From: Desulfocapsaceae bacterium
GTDB lineage: Bacteria > Desulfobacterota > Desulfobulbia > Desulfobulbales > Desulfocapsaceae
Assembly: GCA_030653035.1 (NCBI GenBank)
Contig: JAUSAB010000093.1
Coordinates: 1 to 57,067, forward strand
Length of the DNA: 57,067 nt
Direction of reading: 5' to 3'
The notes beneath the pieces were generated by a model. The model did not search any database and had not been told where the DNA came from. It was given only the letters and a program-made list of their open reading frames with translations. Made by a program: the position numbers and the translations under genes. Below are positions 33,924 to 45,588 of the stretch, in pieces (the first letter of the stretch is position 1; each line of letters opens with the position of its first letter).

Positions 33924-36083
33924 TCAAGCTAAGCCCTGCAAATAATTAAAAGTGAAGGTATCCGGCAAAGACTGATCTGCGGCCAGGGCTGCCAGGACCT
34001 GTCGCCCTTTTGCTGAGGCCACGCCGCAATGGCTGAGATCGACCATGATCCGGGCGCACCCCATCTCCCGCAGTTCCCGCAGACGACCCACCAGCGAAAA
34101 ATCCTGGCCGCTCATAACCTCGGTCAACCCGCTGTCGGTGATAACCCGGTACTCTTCCTCCTTGTCGGAATGGAGAACATTGCCGGAACGCAACCCCTTG
34201 AGGGGAATCCGCGACAGGAGCAGGGTGACTCCGCTGTAGACTGTAAGCGTCAGCGGAATCGGCAGTGGTCGATGAAAGAGGTCGCGGATATTTTTTTGCT
34301 CATCTTCCAGGCTCAGGGTCAGCTCGGCAAGGCCCAGCTCCTGCCAGGCAAGCGCCGCCTGGCTGTTGAGGGTATAGCAGCGGAAGCCGCCAAGCAGGAC
34401 CACATCAGAAAGTCCTGCAAACAAAGGGATATGCCCCAGATTGTTAATCCTGAATCTCCGGTATCCTGAACCATGGAGCATCTGCACCGCCCGCCGGTAT
34501 TCGATCCAGTCGGGGCCAAAGAGCATGGCCGGGAGCTCCCAAATCAATCGCTCTTTCTTCTGCGCCAACTGCCGCTCGGCCCCCTTGAGGGCGGCAAGGT
34601 TCCTTGAGGTCAACGGCAGCTCCAGGCGCGCCAACTGTTGCTGGTCGTCGAGCAGTCCGATATCTTGGACCTCCCGGCCCCGGACCGTGATCTCCACCAT
34701 CGCTGTCGGTTTCACCGTCATTTTCGGCAACAGAGCAGCCAGGGCCTGAGTGACAGCGGCCTCCCGCAGCTTGACCTCCTCCTCAGTCCGGGGAGCCAGA
34801 GCCACCTGAGTAAGCCGCTCAAGACAGGCATCCGGGCTCAGGGTGAAAAGCGGCCTGCCGCCCACCTTGAGCACCGCGTCCCCTACCCGGAAAAATCCCT
34901 TTTCCGGGATCTTGACCTGGACAAAATCACCGGCCTTGGCCACCTTGGCCTTTTTCTTTTCGCAGAACAGTTCCCGCACCGTAAAGCCGATCCCGGCCTG
35001 ATCATTCTGCGGCTGAATCCGGATCCGGTCGCCCACATGTAGCCGTTCCTTGGCCGTAAAACCGATCATGCCGCCGCGCAGCGATACCACCTCACCCAGA
35101 GGACGCCCAAGGGTCCCATGCTGGGTGGAATCGGCAATGCCGGTGGGGACAAAACCGGTGAGAAAACCCTTGGTGGCCTGACGGCCGAAAGAGAGCTCCA
35201 GGTGTTCGGCCGCCTCCAGGAGGGCGGTCTTGCGCCGGCTTTCAGGGGCATCAAGCATCAGGCGATAGGCCGCCACCACCCGGGCCACGTACTCGGCGCT
35301 CTTCATCCGCCCCTCGATCTTGAAGCTCATGACCCCGGCCTGGAGCAGTTGGGGCAGAAGTTCGATGGCGCTAAGATCACTGGTGGAGAAATGATAGCCC
35401 GGTTGTTTGCGGTTATGCAGACGGCGGCGGCAGGGCTGGGCGCAGCGGCCGCGATTGCCGCTGGCGCCGGTCAGGGCCGAGGAGAAAAGACACTGGCCGG
35501 AGATGGAAAAACAGAGGGCCCCATGGACAAAATGCTCGAGCTCGATGGTGGTCTGACTGCGGACCTCGGCAATCTCGGCCAGAGACAGCTCTCGGGCCAG
35601 CACCGCCCGGGTGAACCCCATCTGCTCCAGCATCTTGACCCCGGCGGCGTTATGGACGGTCATCTGGGTCGAGGCATGGAGGGGGAGCTGGGGGAAATGG
35701 AGATGGGCCAGCCGCCACACTCCGAGGTCCTGGATAATCAGACCATCGACAGGGATAGCGGCCAGGGAGGCGAGAATATCCACCAACTTGGGCAGCTCGG
35801 CCTCCTTGATCAGGGTGTTGAGCGTCACATAGAGCTGTTTTTTCCGGCTATGGGCATAGGTCGTCATCCGCTCTACATCGGCCAGGGTGAAATTGCGGGC
35901 CTTGGCCCGGGCTGAAAATTCCTTGAGGCCGCAGTAAACGGCATCGGCGCCATGATCAAGGGCGGCAAAAAAGGCCTCAAGACTGCCGGCTGGGGCCAGG
36001 AGCTCTGACTTTCCCGGTTTTACTGATTTCTCCGGCTTCCCGGATTTTCCAGGGGCCGAACTTTTTGTTTTTTCTGTTGTCAA
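33924..36083 (-). CDS. U32-family peptidase / putative RNA-hydroxylation enzyme (with DUF3656-type region)
   Basis: A 719-residue protein of the U32 family. It has ELLAPAGSLEAFFAALDHGADAVYCG near residue 25, LDLGVWRLA-like barrel strands, LHASTQMTVHN near 137 and the U32 signature ELEHFVHGALCFSISGQCLFSSALTGASGNRGRCAQPCRR in pieces near 183-222. The cysteines of that block bind an Fe-S cluster in E. coli relatives that hydroxylate tRNA or 23S rRNA. The C-terminal half carries the DUF3656 collagenase-associated region. The start is TTG at 36083, then a lysine/serine-rich tail. Whether it is a peptidase or an RNA enzyme is open. Confidence 0.85.
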   Translation of the reverse strand: MTTEKTKSSAPGKSGKPEKSVKPGKSELLAPAGSLEAFFAALDHGADAVYCGLKEFSARAKARNFTLADVERMTTYAHSRKKQLYVTLNTLIKEAELPKLVDILASLAAIPVDGLIIQDLGVWRLAHLHFPQLPLHASTQMTVHNAAGVKMLEQMGFTRAVLARELSLAEIAEVRSQTTIELEHFVHGALCFSISGQCLFSSALTGASGNRGRCAQPCRRRLHNRKQPGYHFSTSDLSAIELLPQLLQAGVMSFKIEGRMKSAEYVARVVAAYRLMLDAPESRRKTALLEAAEHLELSFGRQATKGFLTGFVPTGIADSTQHGTLGRPLGEVVSLRGGMIGFTAKERLHVGDRIRIQPQNDQAGIGFTVRELFCEKKKAKVAKAGDFVQVKIPEKGFFRVGDAVLKVGGRPLFTLSPDACLERLTQVALAPRTEEEVKLREAAVTQALAALLPKMTVKPTAMVEITVRGREVQDIGLLDDQQQLARLELPLTSRNLAALKGAERQLAQKKERLIWELPAMLFGPDWIEYRRAVQMLHGSGYRRFRINNLGHIPLFAGLSDVVLLGGFRCYTLNSQAALAWQELGLAELTLSLEDEQKNIRDLFHRPLPIPLTLTVYSGVTLLLSRIPLKGLRSGNVLHSDKEEEYRVITDSGLTEVMSGQDFSLVGRLRELREMGCARIMVDLSHCGVASAKGRQVLAALAADQSLPDTFTFNYLQGLA

Positions 36084-36100
36084 AAGCGGTCACGAAGATA

Positions 36101-36418
36101 GAAATAAAAATCGTAATTGAGCCTGTTGCAAAACTCCGGCAGTACCCTTCGATAAGCTCAGGGTGAACGGTATCTTGATTGGATTCATGAGCCTTTTCCC
36201 GTTCGTGGTAAGTACCTTAGTACAGTAGGATGGGCAAAGCGAAGCGTGCCCATCAAATCTGTATCGAGCCAAGGAGTTGATGGGCACGGCCTGTCGGCCT
36301 TTGCCCATCCTACATTTACGCAACCAATAGCTTCAGCCATTGGTTGCGGGTGTTAGCCCGCTTTAGATGAAATAAAAATCGTAATAGAGCCTGTTGCAAA
36401 ACTCCGGTAACACCCATC
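36101..36418. repeat. Repeat cluster: two element-A fragments in direct repeat flanking two element-B copies
   Basis: A segment of about 40 bases (GAAATAAAAATCGTAAT then GAGCCTGTTGCAAAACTCCGG) occurs at 36101-36140 and again at 36369-36408. Between them are element-B copies at 36225-36254 and 36279-36313 in inverted order, and a 9-bp hairpin GCAACCAAT/ATTGGTTGC at 36317-36345. The space between the U32 and acyltransferase genes is filled with these and holds no gene. Confidence 0.7.
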
Positions 36419-36423
36419 CCTTC

Positions 36424-37091
36424 TCAATGCTCCGTCTTCCCGTGCAAGGCCCAGGCCTGTGCATACAGTTCATTCAACCGCTTTTCCAGTTCCAGGCGGT
36501 ATTCTTCTACCTGTTCTTCTTTTAAGTCCGGCGGCACCCGCAGGGGCTCACCGTAAAAGAAATCAATTCGGGAAAAGGGCATCGGCAGGGCCGTGCCGTC
36601 CCAGGAGCCAAAGCGTTTGTAGCGATTGCAGGACCAGAGCATGGGCAGGATCGGCGCGCCGGTATGGGAGGCCAGAACAACAGAACCGGCCTGCGCCACC
36701 CGGGCCGGTCCCTGCGAACCGTCGCAAACCAGGGCCGCATGATGCCCGCCCCGAATGGCCCGAATCAGGCCCTTGATGGCCCCGCCCCCACCCTTGCCGC
36801 GGGAGCCGCGCACCGTGACATGCCCGAGTTTCTGGGCGACACGGGCGATATATTCACCATCGCGGCTGGCGCTGACCATGACCGCCGCCCTCTCGTTGCG
36901 GACAAAATAAAAAAGATAGAGAATCCCATAGTGCCAGAATGAAGCGACTGCCGGACCACCAAGGGCATCAATCTGTCGGCGGTATTCCTGACCATGGATC
37001 ACGACCCGGCAGGTGGCAAACCAGATCCTGATCAGCCAGACAAAGACAAACGGGACCACCTTCAGCGACACTTGATACCAGAACCCCTCTT

Positions 37092-37095
<4 letters not shown>
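36424..37095 (-). CDS. DUF374-type lysophospholipid acyltransferase
   Basis: A 223-residue membrane-associated protein with an N-terminal hydrophobic helix ([15 protein letters not shown]) and the DUF374 pattern [90 protein letters not shown]. These belong to the LPLAT superfamily, and such genes often sit with lipid A or lipoprotein genes. The acyl acceptor is unknown. The ATG overlaps the uvrB stop by 4 bases, so the two are coupled. Confidence 0.85.
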
Positions 37096-39161
<2,066 letters not shown>

Positions 39162-39228
39162 GATCAGACAATGACTCCCTTGTCACACGCAACTTCACCC
39201 ACAGATTCAGCGGGCGAACCATAAGTTA

Positions 39229-39438
39229 TCACGACCGGGATGCCGCAATCGACGACTCTGCGCTGGGCCAGATCACGGCCTGGGCCACGATCACGGAGTC
39301 GCCGTTAAATGTTGCCGCCGGTGAGCCGTAAAGTTTATAACCAAGGGCCAGGGCCTCGCTTACACGGCGACAAAACATCGCGTCATCGGGTCCGGTCAGC
39401 AAACGATAGACTGACATGCCATCTGGTGGTGGGTTCAT
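39229..39438 (-). CDS. DUF1737 small protein
   Basis: A 69-residue protein from the ATG at 39438 behind AAAGGAG. It reads MNPPPDGMSVYRLLTGPDDA, FCRRVSEALALGYKLYGSPA and a final VIVAQAVIWP, the pattern of DUF1737 (Y-R-x-L-x-G-x-D-D, G-W/Y-x-L-x-G, AQA-hydrophobic). The function is unknown; these proteins may bind ligands or partners. It lies 67 bp before uvrB. Confidence 0.75.
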   Translation of the reverse strand: MNPPPDGMSVYRLLTGPDDAMFCRRVSEALALGYKLYGSPAATFNGDSVIVAQAVIWPSAESSIAASRS

Positions 39439-39649
39439 GGAAAATTCTCCTTTCTTGACACTCAATATTGACATTCACCGTCCCCGCAACATTGCCCGCA
39501 GGTGAAGTGAATACGCCGCTACAATCGTCGCTTTACCTGACAGGAACCGCTTTATCAAGTTCTTTTCAAACAAAAAACGCCAGCAATGATCATTGTTGGC
39601 GCCGGATATGCAGAAGCTACGGCCAAAAGACACTCCGTCATTGGCAATC

Positions 39650-39945
39650 GTTTCCGTTTTGGCAGAGAGTAACTCGATGCTTTCAACAATTTGAGCCTGT
39701 GCTTCGACATTCTTTGGAATCGGAATTGGAATCAAGTTCAGCATTTTCTGATTCAGCTTCGGCTGGGCTGCGCCGGTAATGTATTCGTCCAGCTTGATGC
39801 TTCCCAAGTAGAATTCGACAAATCGCTGTGTCGCCATGTCCTCAAACTTCAGAATATGGGCATGATTGTTTACCCAGTACTTCCAAGTTACCGAGAATGC
39901 TATGGGAGTTGATCGTGCCAGCAAGTTGGCGCCATCTTCATTGTC
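39650..39945 (-). pseudogene. hsdS: Fragment of a type I restriction specificity subunit (HsdS)
   Basis: Reads NEDGANLLARSTPIAFSVTW, YWVNNHAHILKF, KLDEYITGAAQPKLNQ and LNLIPIPIPKN, followed by AQIVESIELLSAKTE. This is the second half of an HsdS target-recognition domain and the start of the following coiled coil. Before and after, the frame continues into unrelated sequence, and no hsdM or hsdR is nearby. It is a relic of a type I restriction system. Confidence 0.75.
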
Positions 39946-39978
39946 GTGAGACAATGATTCATGCAAATCGGAGTGCAA

Positions 39979-40151
39979 CCTTGTCTTCCCATAACTTAAA
40001 AACCGGGGAATGCGTCACATATGACCATCGGTTATATGTAACCATTTTGCACTCATATTCATGACGGTTTCGGAAATGGCTTCCGGGTAAATTATCATTA
40101 AAAATCAGCGCGATGGGCGATATGACGCTGAATATTTTTGGCATGGCATAA
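39979..40151. other. Intergenic DNA, no gene seen; one imperfect palindrome
   Basis: Together with the next feature this covers the gap between the hsdS relic and the lipoprotein gene. CATATGACC at 40018-40026 is inverted with one mismatch at 40030-40038 around three bases and could be an operator or a small hairpin. Nothing else stands out. Confidence 0.3.
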
Positions 40152-40166
40152 TGGCATAAAGATTGC
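40152..40166 (+). promoter_or_regulatory. Sigma-54-type promoter
   Basis: TGGCATAAAGATTGC matches the -24/-12 consensus TGGCAC-N5-TTGC with correct spacing (GG and GC 12 bases apart) and one change (C to T). It points at the small lipoprotein gene about 170 bases downstream. An enhancer-binding activator would be required. Similar ATAATGGCATAAA pieces repeat just after it. Confidence 0.5.
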
Positions 40167-40337
40167 TTCAACAAAGAGGAGTGGATAATGGCATAAACAT
40201 TTCTCTCTGACGCCTCATTACCGCCATCTTTGTCATTCATACTTTTGGGAAGGAGGAGAATGAGGAATTTTCAGATGATTGTTGGCCGTTTCTCCGCTCT
40301 CTAACTTGGACGGCAAATTGAAACAAAGGAGGATTAA

Positions 40338-40529
40338 ATGAAGAAAATCATCATGTTGGGAATGGTCTTGATGACAATGCTGGTATCTCTTGGCGGATGT
40401 TTTGTGGGATATCCTGATCATGACAGGGACAGGGATGGAAGGCATGACAGAGGTGAGAGACACGACCATGACAGGGGTGAGAGATATCTCTTCAATGACA
40501 GGGACGGCGGACATGAACAAATGAGATAA
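40338..40529 (+). CDS. Small Asp/His/Arg-rich lipoprotein
   Basis: A 63-residue protein with a textbook ribosome site (AAAGGAGG) before its ATG. A signal peptide leads to a lipobox LVSLGGC with the acylated cysteine at 21. The mature part is almost only D, R, H, G and E (YPDHDRDRDGRHDRGERHD), which suggests metal binding in the periplasm. No family is recognised. It resembles in composition the tail of the secreted protein at 18701-19066. Confidence 0.65.
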   Translation: MKKIIMLGMVLMTMLVSLGGCFVGYPDHDRDRDGRHDRGERHDHDRGERYLFNDRDGGHEQMR

Positions 40530-40657
40530 CCCCTGTGCATTCTGGAAGCTAGTCAAACTGGTTGATAAGGTGTATCCACAGAAGTTTACCCACTCATCTT
40601 AACAAGTACCTTGATACGCTTTCCAGCGGGTAGAAGTCAGGAAATCCTGTTAAAATG

Positions 40658-41755
40658 TCACTCCTGCCCCTCATGTCGGCCCGACTTCTTTTGGGTAATC
40701 TGCGAAACCCAGGTGGGGATCTTCTTCATGCACGGTTTTTCCACCAGGGTGTAGGTCAAGCAGGATAAGGCGTAGGTAACAAGGCCGACAAAAAGAAAAC
40801 ATGTTCTTTTTCCCAGGAATGGGGCCAGCGGCGCATAATACTGAATCATGGGTAAATGGAGCAGGTAAAAGCTGTAGCCAACCACCCCCAGGGCACGGAA
40901 CGGGCCGAAACAGAGCAGCCGGCTCAGCCAGGACGGACCTGGAAGTTGGACCGTCACCAGCAGCAGGGAATAGAGGATACCAAACCGCCAAATCCCTCCG
41001 TTTTCTGCGGCAACCGGCCAGCGCCAGTTGCAGAAAAGAAGCAGGCCAAGAATAAGGAGAAGCAGAAACCCCTTGCCTCTCCGAGCGAAAAGTGTCGGGG
41101 GCAGAGAAGCAAAGAGATAGGCGGCGCCCATTCCGGCCAGAAAAGGGGCCACTTGAAAGGGCACAAATCCGAAACGATGAATAGCATGCAGACGGATAAT
41201 GTCGGGGCCGAGATAGAGACCGGAAAGGACGGCCAACCCATAAAGCAACGCCGCCTTGAGCCAATTACGACGCCCGAGAAAGGCGATGAGGAAGAGCAGG
41301 CCCGGCAGAAGCAGATAAAAAAGCAACTCTTGTTGGACGGTCCAGAGGTGCAGGTCTCCCCGGCGGAAGGTGAGATGAAGAACGACCCAGTGCCAATAAT
41401 ATTTGGATTGCAGAACGTAGTAACCCAAGACCACCAGCCAATACATCGGCAGTATCCGGGCCAGACGTCTGCTGACATAGAGAAGGAGACTCCGGGATGT
41501 CCACGCCTCGTGTCGTTCAATAAAAGGCCGAGTAAGCAGATAACCGCTGAGGGCGAAAAAGAGCCAAACCCCGTTGCCTCCCCGGCCATTCTGGATCATA
41601 GCGGTGTGATCGGCAAGGACAATGATGGCGGCAATTCCCCGCAAGGTATCGAGCTCGGGGATGGCACGTCCGATACTGGAAGTCCGGTGAGAGATATCCG
41701 ACCAGCAGGACAGCCGTCCCAAACGGGCGAACAGGGACGTGCGCCAACCACTCAA
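40658..41755 (-). CDS. Acyltransferase 3 family membrane protein
   Basis: A 365-residue multi-pass protein of the OafA/acyltransferase-3 family, which O-acylates sugars of lipopolysaccharide, peptidoglycan or exopolysaccharide. It has the opening ELDTLRGIAAIIVLADHT (R and H of the catalytic R-x10-H pattern) near 34, GVWLFFALSGYLLTRPF near 62, SRRLARILPMYWLV near 92 and about ten hydrophobic helices. The first 30 residues are polar and may be dispensable; the true start could be internal. It has no operon partner. Confidence 0.8.
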   Translation of the reverse strand: MSGWRTSLFARLGRLSCWSDISHRTSSIGRAIPELDTLRGIAAIIVLADHTAMIQNGRGGNGVWLFFALSGYLLTRPFIERHEAWTSRSLLLYVSRRLARILPMYWLVVLGYYVLQSKYYWHWVVLHLTFRRGDLHLWTVQQELLFYLLLPGLLFLIAFLGRRNWLKAALLYGLAVLSGLYLGPDIIRLHAIHRFGFVPFQVAPFLAGMGAAYLFASLPPTLFARRGKGFLLLLILGLLLFCNWRWPVAAENGGIWRFGILYSLLLVTVQLPGPSWLSRLLCFGPFRALGVVGYSFYLLHLPMIQYYAPLAPFLGKRTCFLFVGLVTYALSCLTYTLVEKPCMKKIPTWVSQITQKKSGRHEGQE

Positions 41756-42163
41756 ACGGAGTTCCCTCCTTCACGAAGAAGCTTCAAGATCGTATTGGCT
41801 TGCATATTCAGATTCATAAATTCATACACGTCAAACCAGAAAAAGGAAAAAACTGAATTTTTCCATTATAAGGCAACAAAGACAGGATTTATTTTTATAT
41901 AATAATTCAATAATGTTAGCGCGGAACGAGACAATCATGCAGGTACTTTTCAAGCCCTGGCGCGAACATATCAGTCACGTGTCAAAATGTCAAACCTGAT
42001 CCCGAGATGCACCTCTAAATGAAAGGAGCTCTCACAATCTTTCCATAAACTATTCCAAAAAAATCCTCTAACAACAAAAAAACCTCCTTTTTTTTCTGGT
42101 TTTCATTTATCCTTCGGCAGTGATTATCATCTTTTTCCCATCATCCATCCAGGATACGCGGCC
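41756..42163. other. Intergenic region upstream of the succinate/fumarate operon, no gene seen
   Basis: 408 bp between divergent genes. It must contain promoters for both sides, but no clear -35/-10 pair was found. An A7/T8 inverted run (ACAAAAAAACCTCC then TTTTTTTT) lies near 42075-42097, just before the operon, and could pause or end upstream transcription. Confidence 0.3.
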
Positions 42164-42847
42164 ATGTGGTTTGTCAGATTTATCACCTCTTCCATTGGTA
42201 AAAAATGGATTATGGCCGTAAGCGGCCTGTTGCTGCTTTTCTTTCTTTTTGGCCATATTGCCGGTATTGCCACTCTGTACCTGGGCAGAACGGCCCTTCA
42301 AAGCTACGCTGAACAACTGCACAGTCATATGTTTTTTTTAAACATCTTCAGAATTGGACTTTTACTTCTCTGCATCATTCATTTTTCCACCGGCCTGTTC
42401 CTCTTCTACCAGAACCGGAAGACGCGACCAATCCCCTACAGGATATCAGTCAGGGTTGCCACCCAAGCCGCCGGGGCAATCCCTGTTGCGAGCGGGTGGG
42501 CATCCCTGCCCTTTGCCGCGCGCACTATGCCCTACACCGGGATTGTGATCCTCACGTTTATCATTATCCATATTTTTGGTTTTTCCATTGGCCCGCAAGA
42601 CATTCCTGTCGCCAAAACTGTTGTCACCCTGCTTGGCAACCCTGTTTATGGCCTTCTCTATATCTTCTCGTTTACAGTGCTGGCAATTCATATGCATCAC
42701 GGGATCTGGTCCCTGCTCCAGACCCTGGGGCTGAGTCACCCCCGTTATACGCTGTTCGTCACCAGGATGACCACAATCGCCCCTGTCTTTTTTTTGATTG
42801 TGGCTGGCGGCATCCCCCTGTTGTTGATCTGTGGGGTGGAATTTTGA
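42164..42847 (+). CDS. frdC: Succinate dehydrogenase/fumarate reductase cytochrome b subunit
   Basis: A 227-residue membrane anchor with five hydrophobic helices, the layout of type B enzymes, whose single subunit carries two haems b. Likely haem ligands are histidines in FGHIAGI, CIIHFSTGLFLF, FIIIHIFGF and IHMHHGIWSLLQTLG. It passes electrons between menaquinone and the FrdAB catalytic part. In sulfur-cycling anaerobes the complex can run either as succinate oxidation or fumarate reduction. It lies 32 bp before frdA. There is an alternative name sdhC; direction cannot be read from sequence. Confidence 0.9.
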   Translation: MWFVRFITSSIGKKWIMAVSGLLLLFFLFGHIAGIATLYLGRTALQSYAEQLHSHMFFLNIFRIGLLLLCIIHFSTGLFLFYQNRKTRPIPYRISVRVATQAAGAIPVASGWASLPFAARTMPYTGIVILTFIIIHIFGFSIGPQDIPVAKTVVTLLGNPVYGLLYIFSFTVLAIHMHHGIWSLLQTLGLSHPRYTLFVTRMTTIAPVFFLIVAGGIPLLLICGVEF

Positions 42848-42879
42848 TAATCTCTACCCCCTTCCCGTCCTGAACAACC

Positions 42880-44808
42880 ATGGAACTTCACGCCCACATC
42901 CCGTCCGGCCCGTTGGCCCAGAAATGGGATACTCACCGTCTGGCCAGTGGCCTGATCAGCCCGGCCAACCGCCGCAAGTTCAAGATCATCGTCGTCGGCA
43001 CGGGTCTGGCCGGGGCCTCTGCTGCCGCGACCCTGGCTGAACAAGGGTATCAGGTGACGGCCCTCTGCATCCAGGACAGCCCCCGGCGCGCCCATTCCAT
43101 TTCCGCCCAGGGCGGGATCAACGCCGCCAAGAATTACCAGAATGACGGCGACTCCGTCCTTAGGCTCTTCCAAGACACCATCAAGGGTGGCGACTTCCGC
43201 GCCCGTGAGGCCAATGTGTACCGGCTGGCCCAGATCAGCAACGGCATCATTGATCAATGCGTGGCCCAAGGAGTGCCCTTTGCCCGGGAGTATGGCGGGA
43301 CCCTGGCCAACCGTTCCTTTGGCGGCGCTTTAGTTTCCCGCACCTTCTACGCCCGGGGCCAGACCGGCCAGCAGCTGCTGCTCGCAGCCTACGGCGCCCT
43401 CTCCCGGCAGATCAAGGCCGGCCGGGTGACCATGCTGCCCCGGCGCGAGATGCTGGAACTGGTGGTGATTAATGGCTGCGCCCGCGGCATTGTCACCCGC
43501 AACCTGATCAACGGCGACCTGGAAAATCATCCTGCGGATGCGGTCATCCTCGCCACCGGCGGCTATGGCAACGCCTATTTTCTTTCCACCAACGCCATGT
43601 CCTCCAATGCGACCGCCATCATGCGGGCCTGGAAGGCCGGGGCCGGTTTTGCCAATCCCTGTTTTGTCCAGATCCACCCCACCTGCATCCCGGCCCAAGG
43701 CCACCACCAGTCTAAGCTCACCCTCATGAGCGAAAGCCTGCGCAATGACGGCCGGGTCTGGATTCCCAAAATCTTTGGCGACCGGCGAGATCCGGCCGCC
43801 ATCCCTGAAAATGAACGGGACTATTATCTGGAGGAGAAATACCCCCGCTTCGGCAATCTGGTGCCGCGGGACGTGGCATCGAGAAATGCCAAGAAACAGT
43901 GCGACGCCGGTCGTGGAGTGGGAGAAACAGGGATGGCAGTCTATCTTGATTTCTGCGCCGCCATCGAGCGCGACGGTGAGGCCGTCATTCTCAGAAAATA
44001 TGGCAACCTGTTCAAGATGTATGAAAAGATCACCGCCTGCGACCCCTTGCAGGTACCGATGCTGATCGCTCCGGCGGTCCATTACACCATGGGCGGCCTG
44101 TGGGTGGACTACAACCTGATGACCACCATCCCCGGCCTCTTTGCCATCGGGGAATGCAACTTCTCGGACCATGGCGCCAACCGCCTTGGCGCCAGCGCCC
44201 TGATGCAGGGGCTGGCCGATGGCTATTTCATTATCGGCACCAGTATTGCCCATTATCTGAGCTCCACATCCCTTGATTATGTCACCCCCCAGCATGTCGG
44301 ATTTCTCGAGGCCCAGAAAAACGCCTATGACCGTACCCAACGGCTGCTGCGCAACAACAGCAGAATCACCGGCAAAAAGGCAACGGTGACCACCATGCAC
44401 CGGGAACTGGGCAACCTGCTCTGGAATCATTGCGGGATGTCAAGAAACCGAGCCGGCCTTGAACAGGCGCTGGCCAAAATCCCTGTGCTCCGCGAGGCCT
44501 TCTGGGACCAGGTCTGCGTCCCCGGCACCGGCCATGAACTGAACCAGTCACTGGAGCGGGCCGGACGGGTTGTCGATTTCATCGAATGCGCCGGAATCAT
44601 GCTCCGTGACGCCCTGGCCCGCGAGGAATCCTGCGGCTGCCACCTGCGGGAAGAAAGCCAGACTGAGGAGCAGGAGGCCAAACGTGACGATGACCGCTAC
44701 AGCCATGTCTCCGTCTGGGAATACCGAGGCGATGAAGAACAGCCGATGCTGCATAAAGAGGCGCTGTCCTTTGAAAATATCAACCCCAGCCAGAGAAGCT
44801 ATACCTGA
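42880..44808 (+). CDS. frdA: Succinate dehydrogenase/fumarate reductase flavoprotein subunit
   Basis: The 642-residue catalytic subunit carrying covalent FAD. Its Rossmann motif is [20 protein letters not shown] near residue 32. The [20 protein letters not shown] block holds the histidine that attaches [37 protein letters not shown], the active-site arginine region and [12 protein letters not shown] follow, then [19 protein letters not shown]. The C-terminal part is helical with an acidic charged tail. All expected residues are present. It is followed 22 bp later by frdB. Confidence 0.96.
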   Translation: MELHAHIPSGPLAQKWDTHRLASGLISPANRRKFKIIVVGTGLAGASAAATLAEQGYQVTALCIQDSPRRAHSISAQGGINAAKNYQNDGDSVLRLFQDTIKGGDFRAREANVYRLAQISNGIIDQCVAQGVPFAREYGGTLANRSFGGALVSRTFYARGQTGQQLLLAAYGALSRQIKAGRVTMLPRREMLELVVINGCARGIVTRNLINGDLENHPADAVILATGGYGNAYFLSTNAMSSNATAIMRAWKAGAGFANPCFVQIHPTCIPAQGHHQSKLTLMSESLRNDGRVWIPKIFGDRRDPAAIPENERDYYLEEKYPRFGNLVPRDVASRNAKKQCDAGRGVGETGMAVYLDFCAAIERDGEAVILRKYGNLFKMYEKITACDPLQVPMLIAPAVHYTMGGLWVDYNLMTTIPGLFAIGECNFSDHGANRLGASALMQGLADGYFIIGTSIAHYLSSTSLDYVTPQHVGFLEAQKNAYDRTQRLLRNNSRITGKKATVTTMHRELGNLLWNHCGMSRNRAGLEQALAKIPVLREAFWDQVCVPGTGHELNQSLERAGRVVDFIECAGIMLRDALAREESCGCHLREESQTEEQEAKRDDDRYSHVSVWEYRGDEEQPMLHKEALSFENINPSQRSYT

Positions 44809-44830
44809 TTGGCAACCGGAACAATCCCCC

Positions 44831-45586
44831 ATGAAAACCATTAACCTTACCCTCCAGATCTGGCGTCAGAAAAACAAGGATGCCCCAGGTGATTTTGAAA
44901 CCTTCACCCTGAACAACATCTCCACTGCCATGTCGTTTCTGGAGATGCTGGATCTTCTCAACGAGAACTTGACCCTGCAGGGCCAGGAACCGGTTGCCTT
45001 TGACCACGACTGTCGAGAAGGAGTCTGTGGGATGTGCGGGGCCATGGTCAATGGCATTGCCCATGGCCCGGAGCCGGAGACCACCCTCTGCCAGCTCCAC
45101 ATGCGCCATTTTCAAAGCGGCGACACCCTGGTTATCGAGCCGTTTCGCTCCCGGGCTTTTCCCATCAAAAGAGATCTGGTGATCGACCGCTCGGCCCTTG
45201 ACCGGATCATTCAGGCGGGAGGCTATATCTCCGTCAATACCGGTGGAGCGCCTGAGGCGGGCACCATTCCCATTCCCGCAAAGACTGCAGAACTGGCCAT
45301 GGACGCGGCGGCCTGCATCGGCTGCGGGGCCTGCGTCGCCAGTTGTCCGAGCGGAGCGGCCATGCTCTTCACCGGTGCCAAGATCTCGCAACTGAGCCGG
45401 CTGCCCCAGGGCCAGCCGGAGCGCAAGGAACGGGCCCTGGCCATGGTTCAGGCCATGGACAGGGAGGGTTTTGGCAACTGTTCCAATGAAAGGGAATGCG
45501 AGGCGGTATGCCCCAAGGCCATCTCCATCCGCCACGTTGCCCGCATGAACCGTGAATACCTCTTGGCCTCTTTTTTCGGGGAATAA
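44831..45586 (+). CDS. frdB: Succinate dehydrogenase/fumarate reductase iron-sulfur subunit
   Basis: A 251-residue subunit with three cluster sites: the [2Fe-2S] ferredoxin-like part CREGVCGMCGAMVNG plus a later cysteine (TTLCQ), the [4Fe-4S] motif CIGCGACVASCPSG near 160, and a third site NCSNERECEAVCPK near 220 for the [3Fe-4S] cluster facing the quinone. The ATG at 44831 gives the correct MKTINLTLQIW start; the frame is open further upstream only as a shadow of frdA. It completes the frdCAB set. Confidence 0.95.
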   Translation: MKTINLTLQIWRQKNKDAPGDFETFTLNNISTAMSFLEMLDLLNENLTLQGQEPVAFDHDCREGVCGMCGAMVNGIAHGPEPETTLCQLHMRHFQSGDTLVIEPFRSRAFPIKRDLVIDRSALDRIIQAGGYISVNTGGAPEAGTIPIPAKTAELAMDAAACIGCGACVASCPSGAAMLFTGAKISQLSRLPQGQPERKERALAMVQAMDREGFGNCSNERECEAVCPKAISIRHVARMNREYLLASFFGE

Positions 45587-45588
45587 TT

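Noticed and set aside
40856-41902. 348-residue plus-strand frame opposite the acyltransferase gene
   Set aside because: Low-complexity lysine/glutamate/glutamine composition, no ribosome site; it is the mirror of a hydrophobic membrane-protein gene.
43330-44430. 366-residue minus-strand frame opposite frdA
   Set aside because: Shadow of a conserved flavoprotein gene; glycine/histidine-rich product without family features.
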